A stretch of DNA of 64,000 nucleotides from Meghimatium bilineatum (GCA_034231615.1 CM067298.1:63208387-63272386); one strand, 5' to 3'; counted from the stretch's first letter, positions 11,930 through 24,792 are shown. Notes: generated by a model not told the origin, from the sequence alone. A program made the numbers and translations.

Positions 11930-12362
11930 AACTTCTCAAACTACACAGTCCTCTCTAGACATTAAAAATATTTTGGCCATATCGCAACGATATAACAGCC
12001 CACAAGAGACCATACTGGAGAGAATTATGCCAGGTCAATGAGAAACAGGTAATCGACGAACAGGGTGAAAATATGATAGACCACCTAAACATTACACTCG
12101 AAGAAGACGATGGACGCAGGATTTGAAAGACAATCTAAACACTGCTCTCGCAGAAGAAGATGGATGCTCGATATGAAAGACCAACTATACATTATACTGA
12201 CAGAAGAAGATGGACGCAAGATATGAACACCCACCTAAATATCACACTCGCAGAAGAAGATGGACGCAAGATATGAAAGATTACCTAAACATCACACTCA
12301 CAGAAGAAGATGGACGCAATATATGAATGACCACCTAAACATTACACTCGTCATCTTTGTCT
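11930..12362 (+). repeat. 50-bp minisatellite grown from a LINE coding tail
   Basis: The block agaagaagatggacgcaaga recurs with its tggacgc at 12111, 12161, 12211, 12261 and 12311, a period of exactly 50 bp. Upstream (11950-12060) is ordinary LINE 3'-terminal coding sequence (FGHIA..., then a QMRNRQ-like block). The unit matches the RRRWTQDMKDHLN-type motif that ends such ORFs. The array is therefore an internal amplification of retrotransposon coding sequence. Since 50 is not a multiple of 3 the frame is lost. Confidence 0.85.
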
Positions 12363-12364
12363 AC

Positions 12365-12435
12365 TGGTTCTCACTCAAGTAACCCATCTGTATCTACAGT
12401 CTCTCACAGGTCACCCATCTGTAACAAGAAACGTT
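12365..12435 (+). repeat. ~31-bp minisatellite related to 30979-31045
   Basis: Two to three degenerate units built on tctcac(a)caggt and acccatctgtaac. The same units flank the long-TIR element at 24.8 and 31.0 kb, so this looks like an unoccupied relative of that insertion site. Confidence 0.6.
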
Positions 12436-12529
12436 TCTCGCTCACAAAGAAACATTGCATGCGCTTATATCAGGTATACAATAATATTTTAATTTCTATG
12501 TAATTATAGAATGACGAAAATATGTGCTA

Positions 12530-13215
12530 CCAATGCCGAACCTGGACAACGACAGCGCACGCCAAACGTAAACTGGTGAGAGCTGAAATGGATTGCTTAC
12601 TCAGAATCCTAGGAATATCGTTAAGAGACAGGGTGTTGAATGAGGACATCCGACAAAAAACGGGTACCACCCCAATCTTAGAATACACCAAGAGATAACA
12701 GATCAAATGGTTTGTCGCCCCTGTGTTGTCGGGGCCCAAAAGTAGAGCAAAGAATAGCAACACTGTTTACCTTCCACGCATGTCGTATAAGGCGACTGAG
12801 GAGGTTATGGATGGAGGTGGATGTCCCATCCCATATAGGGTCAGTGACCCAAAGTCATGCTGAAGTCGGACGTGTCAGGCCGAAAGGCGCAGATATCACA
12901 GCAATGATGTAAAACATGACACAACGCATTCCGTTCTCTGGACTACATCATGATAATCTGCAGGAGCTTCAGAAAAACGCAGAAGAAGAAGAAGAAATGG
13001 TTTGCACACATCAGAAGACTACCATCAGACAGCATACCACTTTAAGCTATGCTACACAGATACAGCGAAGGCAGACCTAGAGGCCGACCATGAAAACGAT
13101 GGACCACTGAAATAAAAGAGGAGACAAATTCCACAATATACTCAGCACAAGAGGACCGTCTTCAGAAAATTCTTCTACCCCTGACGCCGAAAGGCAACAA
13201 ATGACTTCACCGAAT
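12530..13215 (+). pseudogene. LINE RT C-terminal remnant, family 2, split by a SINE
   Basis: Frame pieces RAEMDCLLRILGISLRDRV and NEDIRQKTGTTPILEYTKR are followed after the insertion by QIKWFAHIRRLPSDSIP and a GRP...KRW-like tail. These are the conserved last ~170 residues of this LINE type (cysteine-poor, no RNase H). The 3' end runs into gatagatagataga at 13215-13229. A 280-bp insert at 12715-12994 interrupts the frame. A second copy lies on the minus strand at 51680-52160. Confidence 0.75.
12715..12994 (+). mobile_element. SINE family D insertion with 10-bp TSD
   Basis: The target duplication aaatggtttg lies at 12705-12714 and 12995-13004. Removing one copy plus the insert restores the LINE frame from QIKWF into AHIRR. 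The insert carries the inverse of the tagtcgcc...tacgacatg core, a block with ggccgaaaggcgcagata, and a (gaa)n tail. Partial relatives are at 14408-14535 and 61640-61800. Confidence 0.85.
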
Positions 13216-13347
13216 AGATAGATAGATAGAAAGAATGACGTAACATTTTAAAATATTAAGAACATTCTACAATATATCATGGTCGGGTGAGATAAGATAG
13301 ATAATTATAATACGTTATATATAACAGTTATATAGAACCGTTATATG

Positions 13348-13520
13348 TCCGGCTGTGTGACGAAGTGGTACAGAGAGCGTCTGTGACACCGAGGTACCGA
13401 GTTCGATTCTCGCCATAAGCACTTGATGAGCCAGGCCGTTCAGAAATCTATAGCAAACTACTGAACGCATTTAGATTGCCTAGAAAATGCTGGGTTGATG
13501 GCTACGTCCTGTATAGGATA
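13348..13520 (+). mobile_element. tRNA-derived SINE, family B
   Basis: The head has a B box (gagttcgattctc). A body with ccgttcagaaatc follows, and the 3' part is gatggctacgtcctg. Relatives are at 15728-15865 (-), 18176-18315 (+), 48660-48787 (-) and 54155-54332 (-). The acceptor stem does not close, so this is not a tRNA gene. Confidence 0.7.
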
Positions 13521-14407
13521 CGCTACCAATTTATATAGAACAAAATCTGATATATGGAAGTCAATCTTGGAAGCAATCAAAATTGTAAAGAAAGTATATA
13601 AGGAAAATAGACAATTGTATGTGGTTGTTAAGAAGAATGTCCAGAACACGATCGTCTGATAAAAAAAGGGAAAATATCTTTAAAAAAAGTAATTCATTCA
13701 CAAAAAGGGCTGATCACTTGCATCAGAAAGTGGGAAAATGAGGTGCGCCGTAATAACATGAAAATGCCAAGAGAGAATATGCTGGACATCTTAGCATTTG
13801 TGGCGTAGAAGGCTATCAGTATTGGAAATGATTAATTCCCCACGAAAGTGAAGGCTGTGACCAGACATGATAGCCAAGTCCACACGGCATGTGATATAAA
13901 AAGAAAAAGAAAGTAAAATTACAAAGGACATTGCAATGAGTGACTTAATAAATTAGGTTTATGTTGCTGCATCAAGTACGAAACTTGAATCAGTGGATGC
14001 AACTCTTAATTAGACTTGGAAATCTTTCCTCCCAATGACTCTGTGAGTTGTTCAAACAGATGAAAATCGCTAGAAGCTAGATCCGGAAAGCGCTAAAAGT
14101 GGACATCCTAAATGGATGAGTCATATCACTGGTAGTACATTATCAAACATTATGTTCAACTCTACATATATTAACTCAAGTGAGACATTTAATTTCTTCA
14201 GAACTTGTCTATTTATAGGTGCTCTGGATTTTTCACATTTTTATGTGATGTTTACAGTTTACAGCGCCTTTTTTATTCTGCTTCTAGTCACTTCTGGCTA
14301 TACCCATCTTGTCTCTGAGAGTCCAACGTTATTTCTCGCATAATCTATCGTTTCTGTTACTAATTCAGATGTTCTCCCAGTCTGAAGTAATGTTCTACCT
14401 TTTTAGT
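13521..14407. other. Unassigned DNA
   Basis: No supported gene. The 75-codon plus-strand frame at 14116-14343 is hydrophobic but has no recognisable domain and no splice context that I could support. Confidence 0.35.
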
Positions 14408-14535
14408 AACAGTCTACCACCGAAGACGGATGTGTCGGGCCATTGGCGCAAATAAAACTGCGACACAACGCATGTTCATTCTCTGGACTACATCCTGTTG
14501 GAAATCTAGTAGGACCATGGTCCTGCTACAAGCGA
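14408..14535 (+). repeat. SINE family D fragment
   Basis: Shares cgaagacggatgtgtcgggc and attctctggactacatc with the 12715-12994 insert. It also carries aggaccatggtcctgc, similar to the 61.7-kb copy. Confidence 0.6.
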
Positions 14536-14639
14536 GATCCAGTGGGAATTTAAGAATGAATGCTGAAGATGTAACAGTTTGGAAGTTTCCCAGCGAGCTT
14601 CAAGCTTTCTTCTTCCAAGTCTTTTTTTTTTTACTGACC

Positions 14640-15264
14640 TAATGGTGATAAGTCTAATTTTTTTGTCGTACCCATGATTTGCTGATTTACTGAGACTTTG
14701 CCTTTAACGATTTTGGATAGTCAATCTTCAACGATACATTTCCCCGATACCTGGAAGTTTACTATCCATCACATGCCCAGTTAAACACTGCGGTATAGAT
14801 ATATATTGACCACAAATGAAATACGGATTTACTAAAATTCAGAAAAGTTAAAGAACAATATTTTCCATATTCCAATCTGCGGAGATATCACTTCATCTGG
14901 AATAATTCTGAGTGTTAGACAACTATTTGTCTTCCCGGTTAGACTGCCGACTGGGTATTTTTTGAAATTGCCAATATTATAGAAATAATACCATCGTTGT
15001 TTCCGGCGCTGTGCTTTACTCACAGAATACCGCACACTTTTGAAACCGAACGGCACTTTGTGTGAACTAAGTGTCAAGAACTCGGAAGTGGCAGACAGCT
15101 AGAGAAGGTAGTCTCATAATTTCTTCCTTCCTGGCCAGGGGATATTTTTTTCTCAGGAGAAGATGTAAATACCTTGTAATTCATTCCTTGGCACTATCTA
15201 TGACATTGTCTTAAATCTTTCTGCGAAAGGCAATACAGTTGAAACCATTTAAACAGTCATATAC
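14640..15264. other. Unassigned DNA
   Basis: No gene, repeat or RNA recognised. Confidence 0.35.
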
Positions 15265-15715
15265 AATCGTCTGTCTGTCTATATATATATCCCTGTATTC
15301 ATTGCATTATTCATCTATCATTATAACCAAACCACCCACTAACAAAGTGTATGATACACCCATTTATTTATTATTTCATCTTTACATACACTAAATGCAC
15401 CAATCAATCTTTAAATACACCAAATGCACCAATCAATCTACACATCTATACTATTGCCTATTTATCTGTTTCTCTTTCCGATAGTTTTTCCGTTCATCCA
15501 TCTATCCATTACTCACCCTCCATCTCTCCCATTAGCCATCTATATAGTAATTCATTCACACATTCGTTCGTCTATATATTTGTCTTCGCTCTATCCACTC
15601 AGCCTTCTCTCTATCTTTGTTTCATCCTACCTGCTTATCGTCTAGTTTCTCTGTCAGTCTATATACATACATACACACGTACATACATACATACATACAT
15701 ATATATTTACAATTG
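15265..15715 (+). repeat. Degenerate CTAT/CATA microsatellite region
   Basis: Pyrimidine-rich degenerate tetranucleotide sequence ends in a clear (catacata)n block near 15660-15700. The 129-codon plus-strand frame over it (15351-15740) is serine/isoleucine/proline-rich and is explained by the repeat composition. Confidence 0.7.
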
Positions 15716-15727
15716 GTATCATGTCCA

Positions 15728-15865
15728 ATTCAGGATGTAGCCACTAGCCAGTATTTTTTGGCTGTAGTGATTTTCTAGGATATATAATTAAGTCCAGTAG
15801 TTTTCCATTCCATTCTCAAAGGTTCAAAGGCACAATCGCCTGCGGTGGACACACTTGCACGAACG
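15728..15865 (-). mobile_element. tRNA-derived SINE, family B (partial)
   Basis: The minus strand matches the 3' part of the 54155-54332 copy (ggatgtagcc, tttttggctgtagtgatttt) and keeps part of the central body. The tRNA head is decayed. Confidence 0.6.
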
Positions 15866-16188
15866 CATACACACAGACATCACTGTGAATGGACCATGTA
15901 CACAAAATTCTACTACACTTGTTTCTATTGTTATAGAGACCGAATGATTTTATGAGAAAAAAAATATCCACAAATAGGAAAATCAGTGATTATCTGTCGC
16001 AGGTTAATTATCAAAGAGAGCATGGAACAACACAAAAACAGTATTGCAGACGAAGATACAAATCTATGGGCCTTATGTACTCATCAATTTTTTAGACGGC
16101 CCAGTAACATGGATATCATACTACAGATATGAGATAATGATCAATAATTTCCTATTGAATGTTTCCGCAAGATAATGAAGATCACATT

Positions 16189-16676
16189 GCATACATAAGG
16201 GTTTATTTGTTAACAGATTGCATACATAAGGGTTTCTTTGTTAAAATATTGCATACATAGGGTTTTTGTCAACAGATGGCATACATAGGGGTTTCTTTGT
16301 TAACATATAGCATACATCGGGGTTTCTTTATTAACAGATGCCATACATAGTGGTTTCTTTATTAACAGATGCCATACATAGGGGTTTCTTGGTTAACAGA
16401 TGCCATACATAGGGTTTCTTGGTTAACAGATGCCATACATAGGGGTTTCTTTGTTAACAGATGCCATACATAGGGGTTTCTTTGTTAACAGATGGCATAC
16501 ATATGGGTTTCTGTGTTAACAGGTGGCATACATAGGGGTTTCTTTGTTAAAAGATGGCATACATAGGGGTTTCTTTGTTAAAAGATGGCATACATAGGGG
16601 TTTCTTTGTTAAAAGATGGCATACATAGGGGTTTCTTTGTTAACAGATGGTATACATAGGGGTTTCTGTGTTAACA
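16189..16676 (+). repeat. 31-bp minisatellite, ~16 copies
   Basis: The unit is built from gcatacataggggtttctt plus tgttaacagat. Copies start at 16189, 16220, 16251, 16279 and then about every 31 bp to the last near 16649. Substitutions are few, suggesting recent expansion. No open frame spans the array. Confidence 0.95.
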
Positions 16677-17345
16677 GTAATGTCAAGAAAAAATTTGAGA
16701 AGCTGTCTCCTTACTCCACAGCCACGTCGTGGAGGAAAATGGAGATATAAGCAGTGAAGACGGCACTCATCTGTTTGGTTGCTGAAATACTTCCTCACAC
16801 GGTGATACTCTCAGAAAAAACATGCTACATGAGATAGAAAGGTGCATGTTAATAAGGGATTGGGTGACGCTAATGGGGCAGGTTTAAGTTCTCTATGTCA
16901 TTACATGGATGTACTGTCATGGTTAATACGGAAAGGAATCAACATCAGAAAGAAACAATCCACATTTATTGGTAAAATCACAAGATGAGGACTGGAATTG
17001 AATGTTACAGTAGACACAATTGAGGGAAAAAAACATACCTAATAACGAAGTCGTGGATTTACAAGAGAATGGTTCGGCGTTGATGAATACTATAATGTGC
17101 AGATACAAAAAGGACAAGAATGGGGTGAGGCGAGTAATGTACCGCTACAAGAATGGGGTGAGGCGTGAAGTGTGTTGTCTCTAGAAATATCACAAGATAA
17201 CACAATTCAAATATGACTGGGACTTTGAGTCTATATACTCTTGGATGTCTGGGCAAAACGGATAAATGAACACTTATGAGGATGTCAAGCATGTATTCCT
17301 GCTGGTTTCTAATCAAGAATCAAGGTGGCAGGACAAAATACAAAC
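16677..17345. other. Unassigned DNA
   Basis: No supported gene. It includes a short direct repeat (acaagaatggggtgaggcg, twice, 17113-17168). Confidence 0.35.
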
Positions 17346-17349
17346 ACAG

Positions 17350-17640
17350 AGGTCTTGCAATGGCAAAATTTCCAATAATGATATGAACACTCAGCAATAG
17401 ACGATTAAGATGGCTGGGTCATGTACGAATAATGAACAACAAACGTAACCTACAGTATATATTATATGGCGAACGTTTGGAAAAGAAAAGAGAGACAGAC
17501 CACTCATGAGATACAAATATGTATGCAAGTGATAAATGAAAAACTTTCCAATTGACTATGCAGGAAAAATGTAGTAGAAACCGAAGTACGTGGAGGTTGT
17601 TACTGCGCAAAGTTGCAGAGACCTTCAAAATATTTGTTTG
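17350..17640 (+). pseudogene. LINE RT C-terminal fragment, family 3
   Basis: The frame reads RRLRWLGHVRIMNN, YGERLEKKRE and further on STWRLLLRKVAETF. This is the LGHV...R.P...YGEL...GKR...GRP...RYKD...W...V arrangement at the C-terminus of many Jockey-like ORF2 proteins. Stops and frameshifts abound and there is no catalytic domain. Confidence 0.65.
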
Positions 17641-17807
17641 AAGGACAAGCTAAAATACAAACGACATATATGCAAAGTTAATGTAGAGACATATGGTTTT
17701 AATACATGAAAAGTAAAAGTAAATATAAAATTACGAAATATAATTTTAAAAAAAGGTTTATTTTTACTTGGATGGCGTAATTGTAAATCACAACTTTCAC
17801 TATTTTT

Positions 17808-17970
17808 GATTGTCGTGATAAAACGCACTGATATAACCAAATTGATATTCATGGTAAAACGCACTGATATCACCAAAATTTTGATTTTCATGGTAAAACG
17901 CACTGATATAACCAAATTTCTGATTTTCATGGTAAAGCGCACTGATATAACCAAATTGATTGAAAGAAGC
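17808..17970 (+). repeat. 36-39-bp minisatellite, 4 copies
   Basis: Repeats of taaa(a/g)cgcactgatat(a/c)acc start near 17821, 17857, 17896 and 17934. The unit is open in both directions, which creates a KRTDITK-repeat frame on + and an ISVRFTM-repeat frame on -. Both are by-products of the array. Confidence 0.9.
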
Positions 17971-18175
17971 GTAGCATACAATAAGAGGTACTAATGTAAA
18001 AAAAACCCATTAAGATGAGTTTGTGAGAGAAGTTGTATAACCTTGAAATCATTGAATTAGTTTAGAATGTAAAACCTAAAAGAAAAAAATCTGATTTTAA
18101 ATACAATGACATTCAACAAGAAATATTGAATGAATAAAAAAAAAATATCGTGTTAAATTATCAGACACTGCAACC

Positions 18176-18315
18176 GATAGTTCTGCTTTGTCGTGGAATG
18201 GTACAGAACGCATCTTGCGCGACCAAGATACCATGTTCTATCACATCGGCAGGAAATTGCGCATCAACATTGTTCAGAATGCATTGGAAACCTTCATTAC
18301 GTTTTTATGTTGTCT
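18176..18315 (+). mobile_element. tRNA-derived SINE, family B (diverged)
   Basis: Aligns with family B through gtcgtggaatggtacagaac, the B-box region and cattgttcagaatgcattg. It is strongly mutated. Confidence 0.5.
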
Positions 18316-18504
18316 AGAATTATAATAAAGCTGTAAACTATTATGGTTATTCATCATGAATATGGCATGTTACAAATGTTACTTAGAATTAGAATATTAT
18401 AAACTTCATGTCATTCAGGTTATATAAAAACAAAACTTTCGATACTGTATGTTTTCCTGTGAAGAAGTACAAGGAAGCTTTCTATGGGCTGTGGAAATAA
18501 AGGC

Positions 18505-18655
18505 CGCTTTGCCCTAGCAGACATAACGACATGCACAGGAAGGATTTTTATTGTAACTCTGAAAGTAAAAATCCTGTTCCAACCGTGGATTGAACCCTCA
18601 GATGTCTGAGAACGGCGTCCTAGTCACACAGACATGCGCTCCACTCATGTCATTC
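18505..18655 (-). mobile_element. tRNA-derived SINE, family C-like
   Basis: The minus strand carries a B-box gggttcaatccac and a head with gtgtgactaggacgccg, like a tRNA variable-loop region. A hairpin of aggattttta/taaaaatcct follows. It is related in layout to the 53493-53728 SINE. Confidence 0.55.
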
Positions 18656-18659
18656 AGGT

Positions 18660-20240
<1,581 letters not shown>

Positions 20241-20252
20241 TGACTTTCAGTT
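20241..20252 (+). repeat. Target site duplication, left
   Basis: tgactttcagtt, repeated at 21268-21279. The two copies abut both ends of the RTE-like insertion exactly. Confidence 0.92.
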
Positions 20253-21267
20253 TGACATTGACAGCAAGGATTTAAGAATAATCAAGAACATGTACTGGCA
20301 ACAAACAGCAGCAATAAGAGTAGGAAAGCAATTTGGCCCTTTTCAACAAATAAAACAAGGAGTCAGACAGGGATGCGTGCTTTCACCAGACCTGTTCTCT
20401 CTATACAGTGAAAACATAATGCGTGCAATAGTAGATATCCCAGGAATATCAGTGGGAGGACATAACATAAATAATTTGAGATATGCGGATGACACTGTTC
20501 TGATTGCAAAAAGTGAGGAAGACCTTCAAAAATTAATTAAAGTAGTAGTCACAGAAAGCAAAGAGAAAGGCCTCTTCCTAAATATCAAGAAAACAGAAGT
20601 AATGGTTATTTCAAAGAAAGAAAATAACACACCTTGCAAGATCATAGTGAATGATATAGTATTAAAACAGGTCCACCAATTCAAATATCTAGGTACAATT
20701 ATAACAGCAGATGGAAGAAGTTCAACAGAAATAAGATGCAGAATAGGACAGGCAAAAACAACATTCAGAAAAATCAAAAATATACTGTGTAATATGACCT
20801 TGTCATTAGAGGTGAGAAAGAGAGTTCTGCAGTGCTATATAACCCCTATACTAACATATGGGTGCGAGTCTTGGACAATAAACAAACTGGAAAGTGGGAG
20901 ATTGGAGGCAACGGAGATGTGGTTCTACAGAAGAATGCTGAGAATACCATGGACTGCCAGAAAAACTAATGTAGAGGTTTTAAAAGAGTTAAATGCGAAA
21001 CGGACCTTAATCAACAATATAAGAAAAAGGCAATCTTCTTTTTTTGGCCACTTCATGAGACAGGCAGGTTTAGAGAACATAATCACAACAGGCAAGATTG
21101 AAGGCACCAGAGACAGAGGGCGACAACGTGAGAAAATATTAGACAGTTTGACAACCTGGCACGGCAAAGAAACAACAACGACTTTGATACATAATACTGT
21201 GGACAGAGAGCTGTGGAGAGCCATGACCGCCTACGCCACCCGGCATGGCACCTGATGATGATGATGA
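20253..21267 (+). mobile_element. RTE-like LINE, 5'-truncated, C-terminal RT frame intact
   Basis: One uninterrupted frame runs from 20254 to TGA at 21253-21255 (about 333 residues; first internal ATG 20290). It covers the RT from just before motif B. Motifs are RQGCVLSPDLFSLYSENI, YADDTVLIAKSEEDL (catalytic YADD), YLGTIITADGRSS, YGCESWTINKLESG, FYRRMLRIPWTARKTNVEVL, FFGHFMRQAG and GRQREKILDSLTTWHGK, ending AYATRHGT. The endonuclease and motif A are missing, so the copy cannot move by itself. It ends in a (GAT)n tail and is flanked by a perfect 12-bp TSD. Of all copies in the window this one is least decayed, which points to recent insertion. Confidence 0.93.
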
Positions 21268-21279
21268 TGACTTTCAGTT
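21268..21279 (+). repeat. Target site duplication, right
   Basis: Second copy of tgactttcagtt, directly after the (GAT)n tail. Confidence 0.92.
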
Positions 21280-22199
21280 GGTAACTATTTATATACTTAG
21301 AACCGCCTTGACAATTTTTAGCGTACGATTTCAAGTATATAAAACGAATTAATAATTGACCAATTGAATGTGTAACAATAATCAAAACAAAAATCGGATG
21401 GGGTCCAACTTAATTTAGCTAACATACAGCCGATTGGCCACAGCTGTACTTGTTATTGGGGGCGGGGGAAGTGACACTTTTCGCACGTACAAACTTTATT
21501 AAGTCAGACCAGACATAAAAGGCCAAGATCAACACACCGAATAGTGATCTAAACAATTAGAAAGCGTGTTAAGATCAAATATACAACATATTACATTTGT
21601 ATATACACACATTTTTATCACGTGATTAATTTTTCAAAATACTATTTACTCTACAATACTAATTGCACAATATATCCATGTTTCATCAGCAGATGACGAA
21701 CTACGATGCTGGGAAAGTTCAACATCATCCAAGACTGCTTGGCTGAGAAGTTTTCACTTAGGTTGCTTAAACAAAAGTATTAGGGAGAAGTTCAAAGTTT
21801 ATAGTCACCTACGGGCACTGCCAAACGAACTGGTTTGCAACAGTTTACACAAATATATTTTATAATACTTCTACATGTCTTTGCTGAAAATACCTTCTTA
21901 TATACCTATTCAGAATTCTCTTCTTCTCGTTTGAATTTTTCATGAATACATAACAAGTGTTATGAAGATATGCTATCTAGTCGGATACCAAGGTTGCTGA
22001 TGTGTCTGTCTGTCTGGTATATCGAACTTCTGCACCAGTGTTTGCTTGTACTTTGGTCCTGTCAGATGTTAGGGATGCCCCATCTAATCCTAGTTTCCAG
22101 CTATTTTTGTTTGGACTAATCCCCATCTCTACTTTAAGGAGTTGTTTTGTTTGTTAGTTTTGCATTCGCTCCATTGTAACCATCACGGGTATCCATGCG
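21280..22199. other. Unassigned DNA
   Basis: No supported gene, RNA or recognisable repeat. Confidence 0.35.
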
Positions 22200-23460
22200 A
22201 TTTCCGCCGGGAGCGTGATTACGTTGTGCCACCGTTATGCGCCTTGTAGGCCTAGCACATCCGATTTCGGCATGTCTTGACAGTTCGGGTGGACTACCCT
22301 TAGCCTGTGACAGCCTCTATATCTGTCTCCAGGCACGCGTAGTGGCGACTCTTCGCCCAGACGATTTTTTTTGCTCTCGTCTGACTCGCACGAGGTGTTC
22401 CACTGTCTATGAACTTGCCTCGTGTAATTGGACGTGCTGTGCCTGTTCCCATTGGGTACTGAACCGTTTTCTCATCCGTGAGCCTGGTTCCTTAAGGGGA
22501 AGAACTCAACAGAGGAGTTGGAACCTGGCTCTATCGCCGTCTTAGCCGAGGTGTCATTCACCGACATCGTGTACCCCTTGTCCAAGTTCGAGTCTCACAC
22601 CACGCGTTTGAGAGCAAGGCGTTTTCGAGCTGAGCGTCCTTGTCCCAATAGCGCCTGAGCCCATCAGGTACTGAACCCTTTTCTCTCTTCAAGTGTATTT
22701 CCGGTGTAGGAAAACCTGACAGTAGAGTTGGGCCAGGGCTAAATTGTTGTCTTTTTTTTGTGCCTGAGCCCATCGGGTACGGAACCCTTGACAGTAGAGT
22801 TGGACCAGGACTACCATCGTTGTCCCTTTGTTGCCTAAACCCATCGGGTACATAACCCTTTCTCTGTGCGAGCATATTTCCGGTTTAGGAAGGCTCGACA
22901 TTAGTTTGGATTAGGTCTTCTTGCTTTACCAGACGCCAATGAATGGGTCTGGGTCTCTGCCTGTAAGGAACACAGGTAACTAGAAGCTCGCCTCGAGCTA
23001 AAAGAAGCTTGTAGTTCCCCTTTCCTAGAGACTTTTCACTTTGTATTTGCAGTTCGCGCTGCCCTCTAGCGCTGTTCTGCCCTTTCATTGTTTCATTGTA
23101 CTCTGTATGAAATCTATTTGTCTCTCGCCATGCATCTACCTTTACGTGCATTTTACATTGGCCGCCCTCCGATGTTCGGACTGGACTGACTAGCTTCACT
23201 GTATGTCGACAGTGTCGCTATATGTGGTGATGCTGGTGGTGTCGGAGATATTGTCTGTCTCTTGTGCAGTCAAATCTCTTTCCATCTGCTACCTCCACAT
23301 TCTCGGACACGATCCCCAAATGATTTGGCCAGAATCAGCTCGAGCTGCTGTATTTCTGTTTCCAGGGTGCACCGCGTGGAGGTACATTTGGGATCTTGGT
23401 TATCTGCTAACCCTGGGTCCGCCTAGAGCAATGCGTTCCCTTTGCACCCCATTAAGGAGT
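22200..23460 (+). repeat. Dispersed ~1.2-kb repeat, copy 1
   Basis: Collinear with 35850-37070. Both copies begin in a block with ctcgtctgactcgcacgagg, then carry ~106-bp tandem units (gcctgagcccatcaggtac ... tttccggt(a/g)taggaaaac ... agtagagttgggccagg). Both then run through tgtatgtcgacagtgtc and tcggacacgatccccaaat to ggttatctgctaaccctggg. Frames over it are interrupted differently in the two copies, so it is not called coding. The last ~100 bp also occur in both arms of the foldback element at 4.5-6.5 kb. Confidence 0.85.
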
Positions 23461-24767
23461 TGACATCGATGGGGATTCTTTGTTTGATCTTGAAAATAAT
23501 CACCCGAAATTTCATGTAATAACCGTCTAGATATTTAAATATATTGTGTCACCGTATAATTGGCGTCATGTTGGCCCAACACACACAATTACAGAATGTT
23601 TTTCTTTTCCAGCGAAATTTGCCAACTTGTAACAATCTTGTTAATTGTCGCCAGACAACATACGTGTATCAGTTTCGCAACGTGACAAATTAACACACAC
23701 TGTGACATACAGTCCAATACTACGTTTCTTCGTGACAGTTTTCCAGGAAACTGTAACAAAAATTTGGATTTGAGCAAGTTATGTCTATATTGAATGATAA
23801 GTTCGACTGAAAGTGAAGCTGTCTCAAATAATTAGACTGACCATTGCCCCGTGTGTTCTTGAGTACTGATCCTTTCTTTATCTGTGATCAGGGTTTAGAT
23901 ATAAGGAACGTTCGACAGTACAGTTGGGAAAGTGTTGGTTCGTCCGCATAACAGAAATTTCGTTAATTGACATTGTTAAAATCTCGTCCAAGTTTGAACT
24001 TCTACACAAATTAGTCTGCGAATCTGGACGATTTTGCTTCCTACCTTCCGCTTTTCTATTCAAGGTTCTTCAACAGTTACATATTTTTCGTCCATGAGCA
24101 GCCTTCGTGTTACGACCTTACTATTTCAATTTATCGAATTGCCATCACTTGAGCATGGCCCCGGTCCCCCCTCCCCCGTAGAAATGTACGCACGTTACCT
24201 GTACATTTTACTAAATATATTCACTTAGCCTCATTTGAGACATTCTCACAATAATCGCAGTCGCGAATTATGGTTCCTCACAACCTGTTTATTCGGGACA
24301 TCCGCTGTCTTACACTGTGATGTAACAATATTCTGTCTGGGGGCTAATAGTTGAATTTCAGAGATAGTGTTTTCCTTTGCAATCAATTCTCGTTTTTTCT
24401 CCGTTTGCACTGCCTGGACGCATTTAAAACGTTTGACACGATTTTATCACTAGCTTCGAAATACTATGTTACCAGGATCCACTGCGAGGTTGTGTCTTTG
24501 CCTTTGACTATTTTATTACCTGGGCGTTACACGAGACCACTATGATCACTCTCTGTATCCTTGCGTGTAATATACTTGTTTTTGATTTGTCTTATAATAC
24601 TTCTTCTTCTTCTTCTTTCTGTCCTCATGTACCTTTCGGTATTGATGGGAGAATAAACACTGCACTTTATCATATTAGAATAGACAGCGGCCATCTTGAA
24701 CTCAACTCAAAAATAATACAGTGATCACAATGATAATAATGAGATAGAATGAAAGTGTGTTACCTTT
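23461..24767. other. Unassigned DNA
   Basis: No supported gene. A (ttc)n stretch at 24602-24617 could be the tail of a SINE on the minus strand, but no body was recognised. Confidence 0.35.
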
Positions 24768-24792
24768 GCTCTCACACAGGTAAGCTAGTGTG
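24768..24792 (+). repeat. Minisatellite unit and left TSD of the long-TIR element
   Basis: gctctcacacaggtaa (24768-24783) recurs at 30978-30993 just outside the other end. agtgtg at 24787-24792 abuts the element and recurs at 30966-30971. Joining the flanks across one agtgtg leaves an ordinary tandem of ~31-33-bp units, so the 6-bp repeat is the better TSD and the 16-bp match is target repetition. Confidence 0.75.

Noticed and set aside
13348-13420. Possible tRNA gene
   Set aside because: B box present, but there is no closed acceptor stem and the body matches other SINE copies, so it is a SINE head. The same holds for 31508-31580 and 53655-53728.
15351-15740. 129-codon plus-strand frame
   Set aside because: It lies over degenerate CTAT/CATA microsatellite sequence; Ser/Ile/Tyr/His composition follows from that.
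17625-17994. Repeat-containing frames on both strands
   Set aside because: They are by-products of a four-unit minisatellite, with no start context or domain.
22237-22875. Frames of about 100 codons in the dispersed repeat
   Set aside because: The second copy of the repeat (35850-37200) does not keep the same frames, so they are not under coding constraint.
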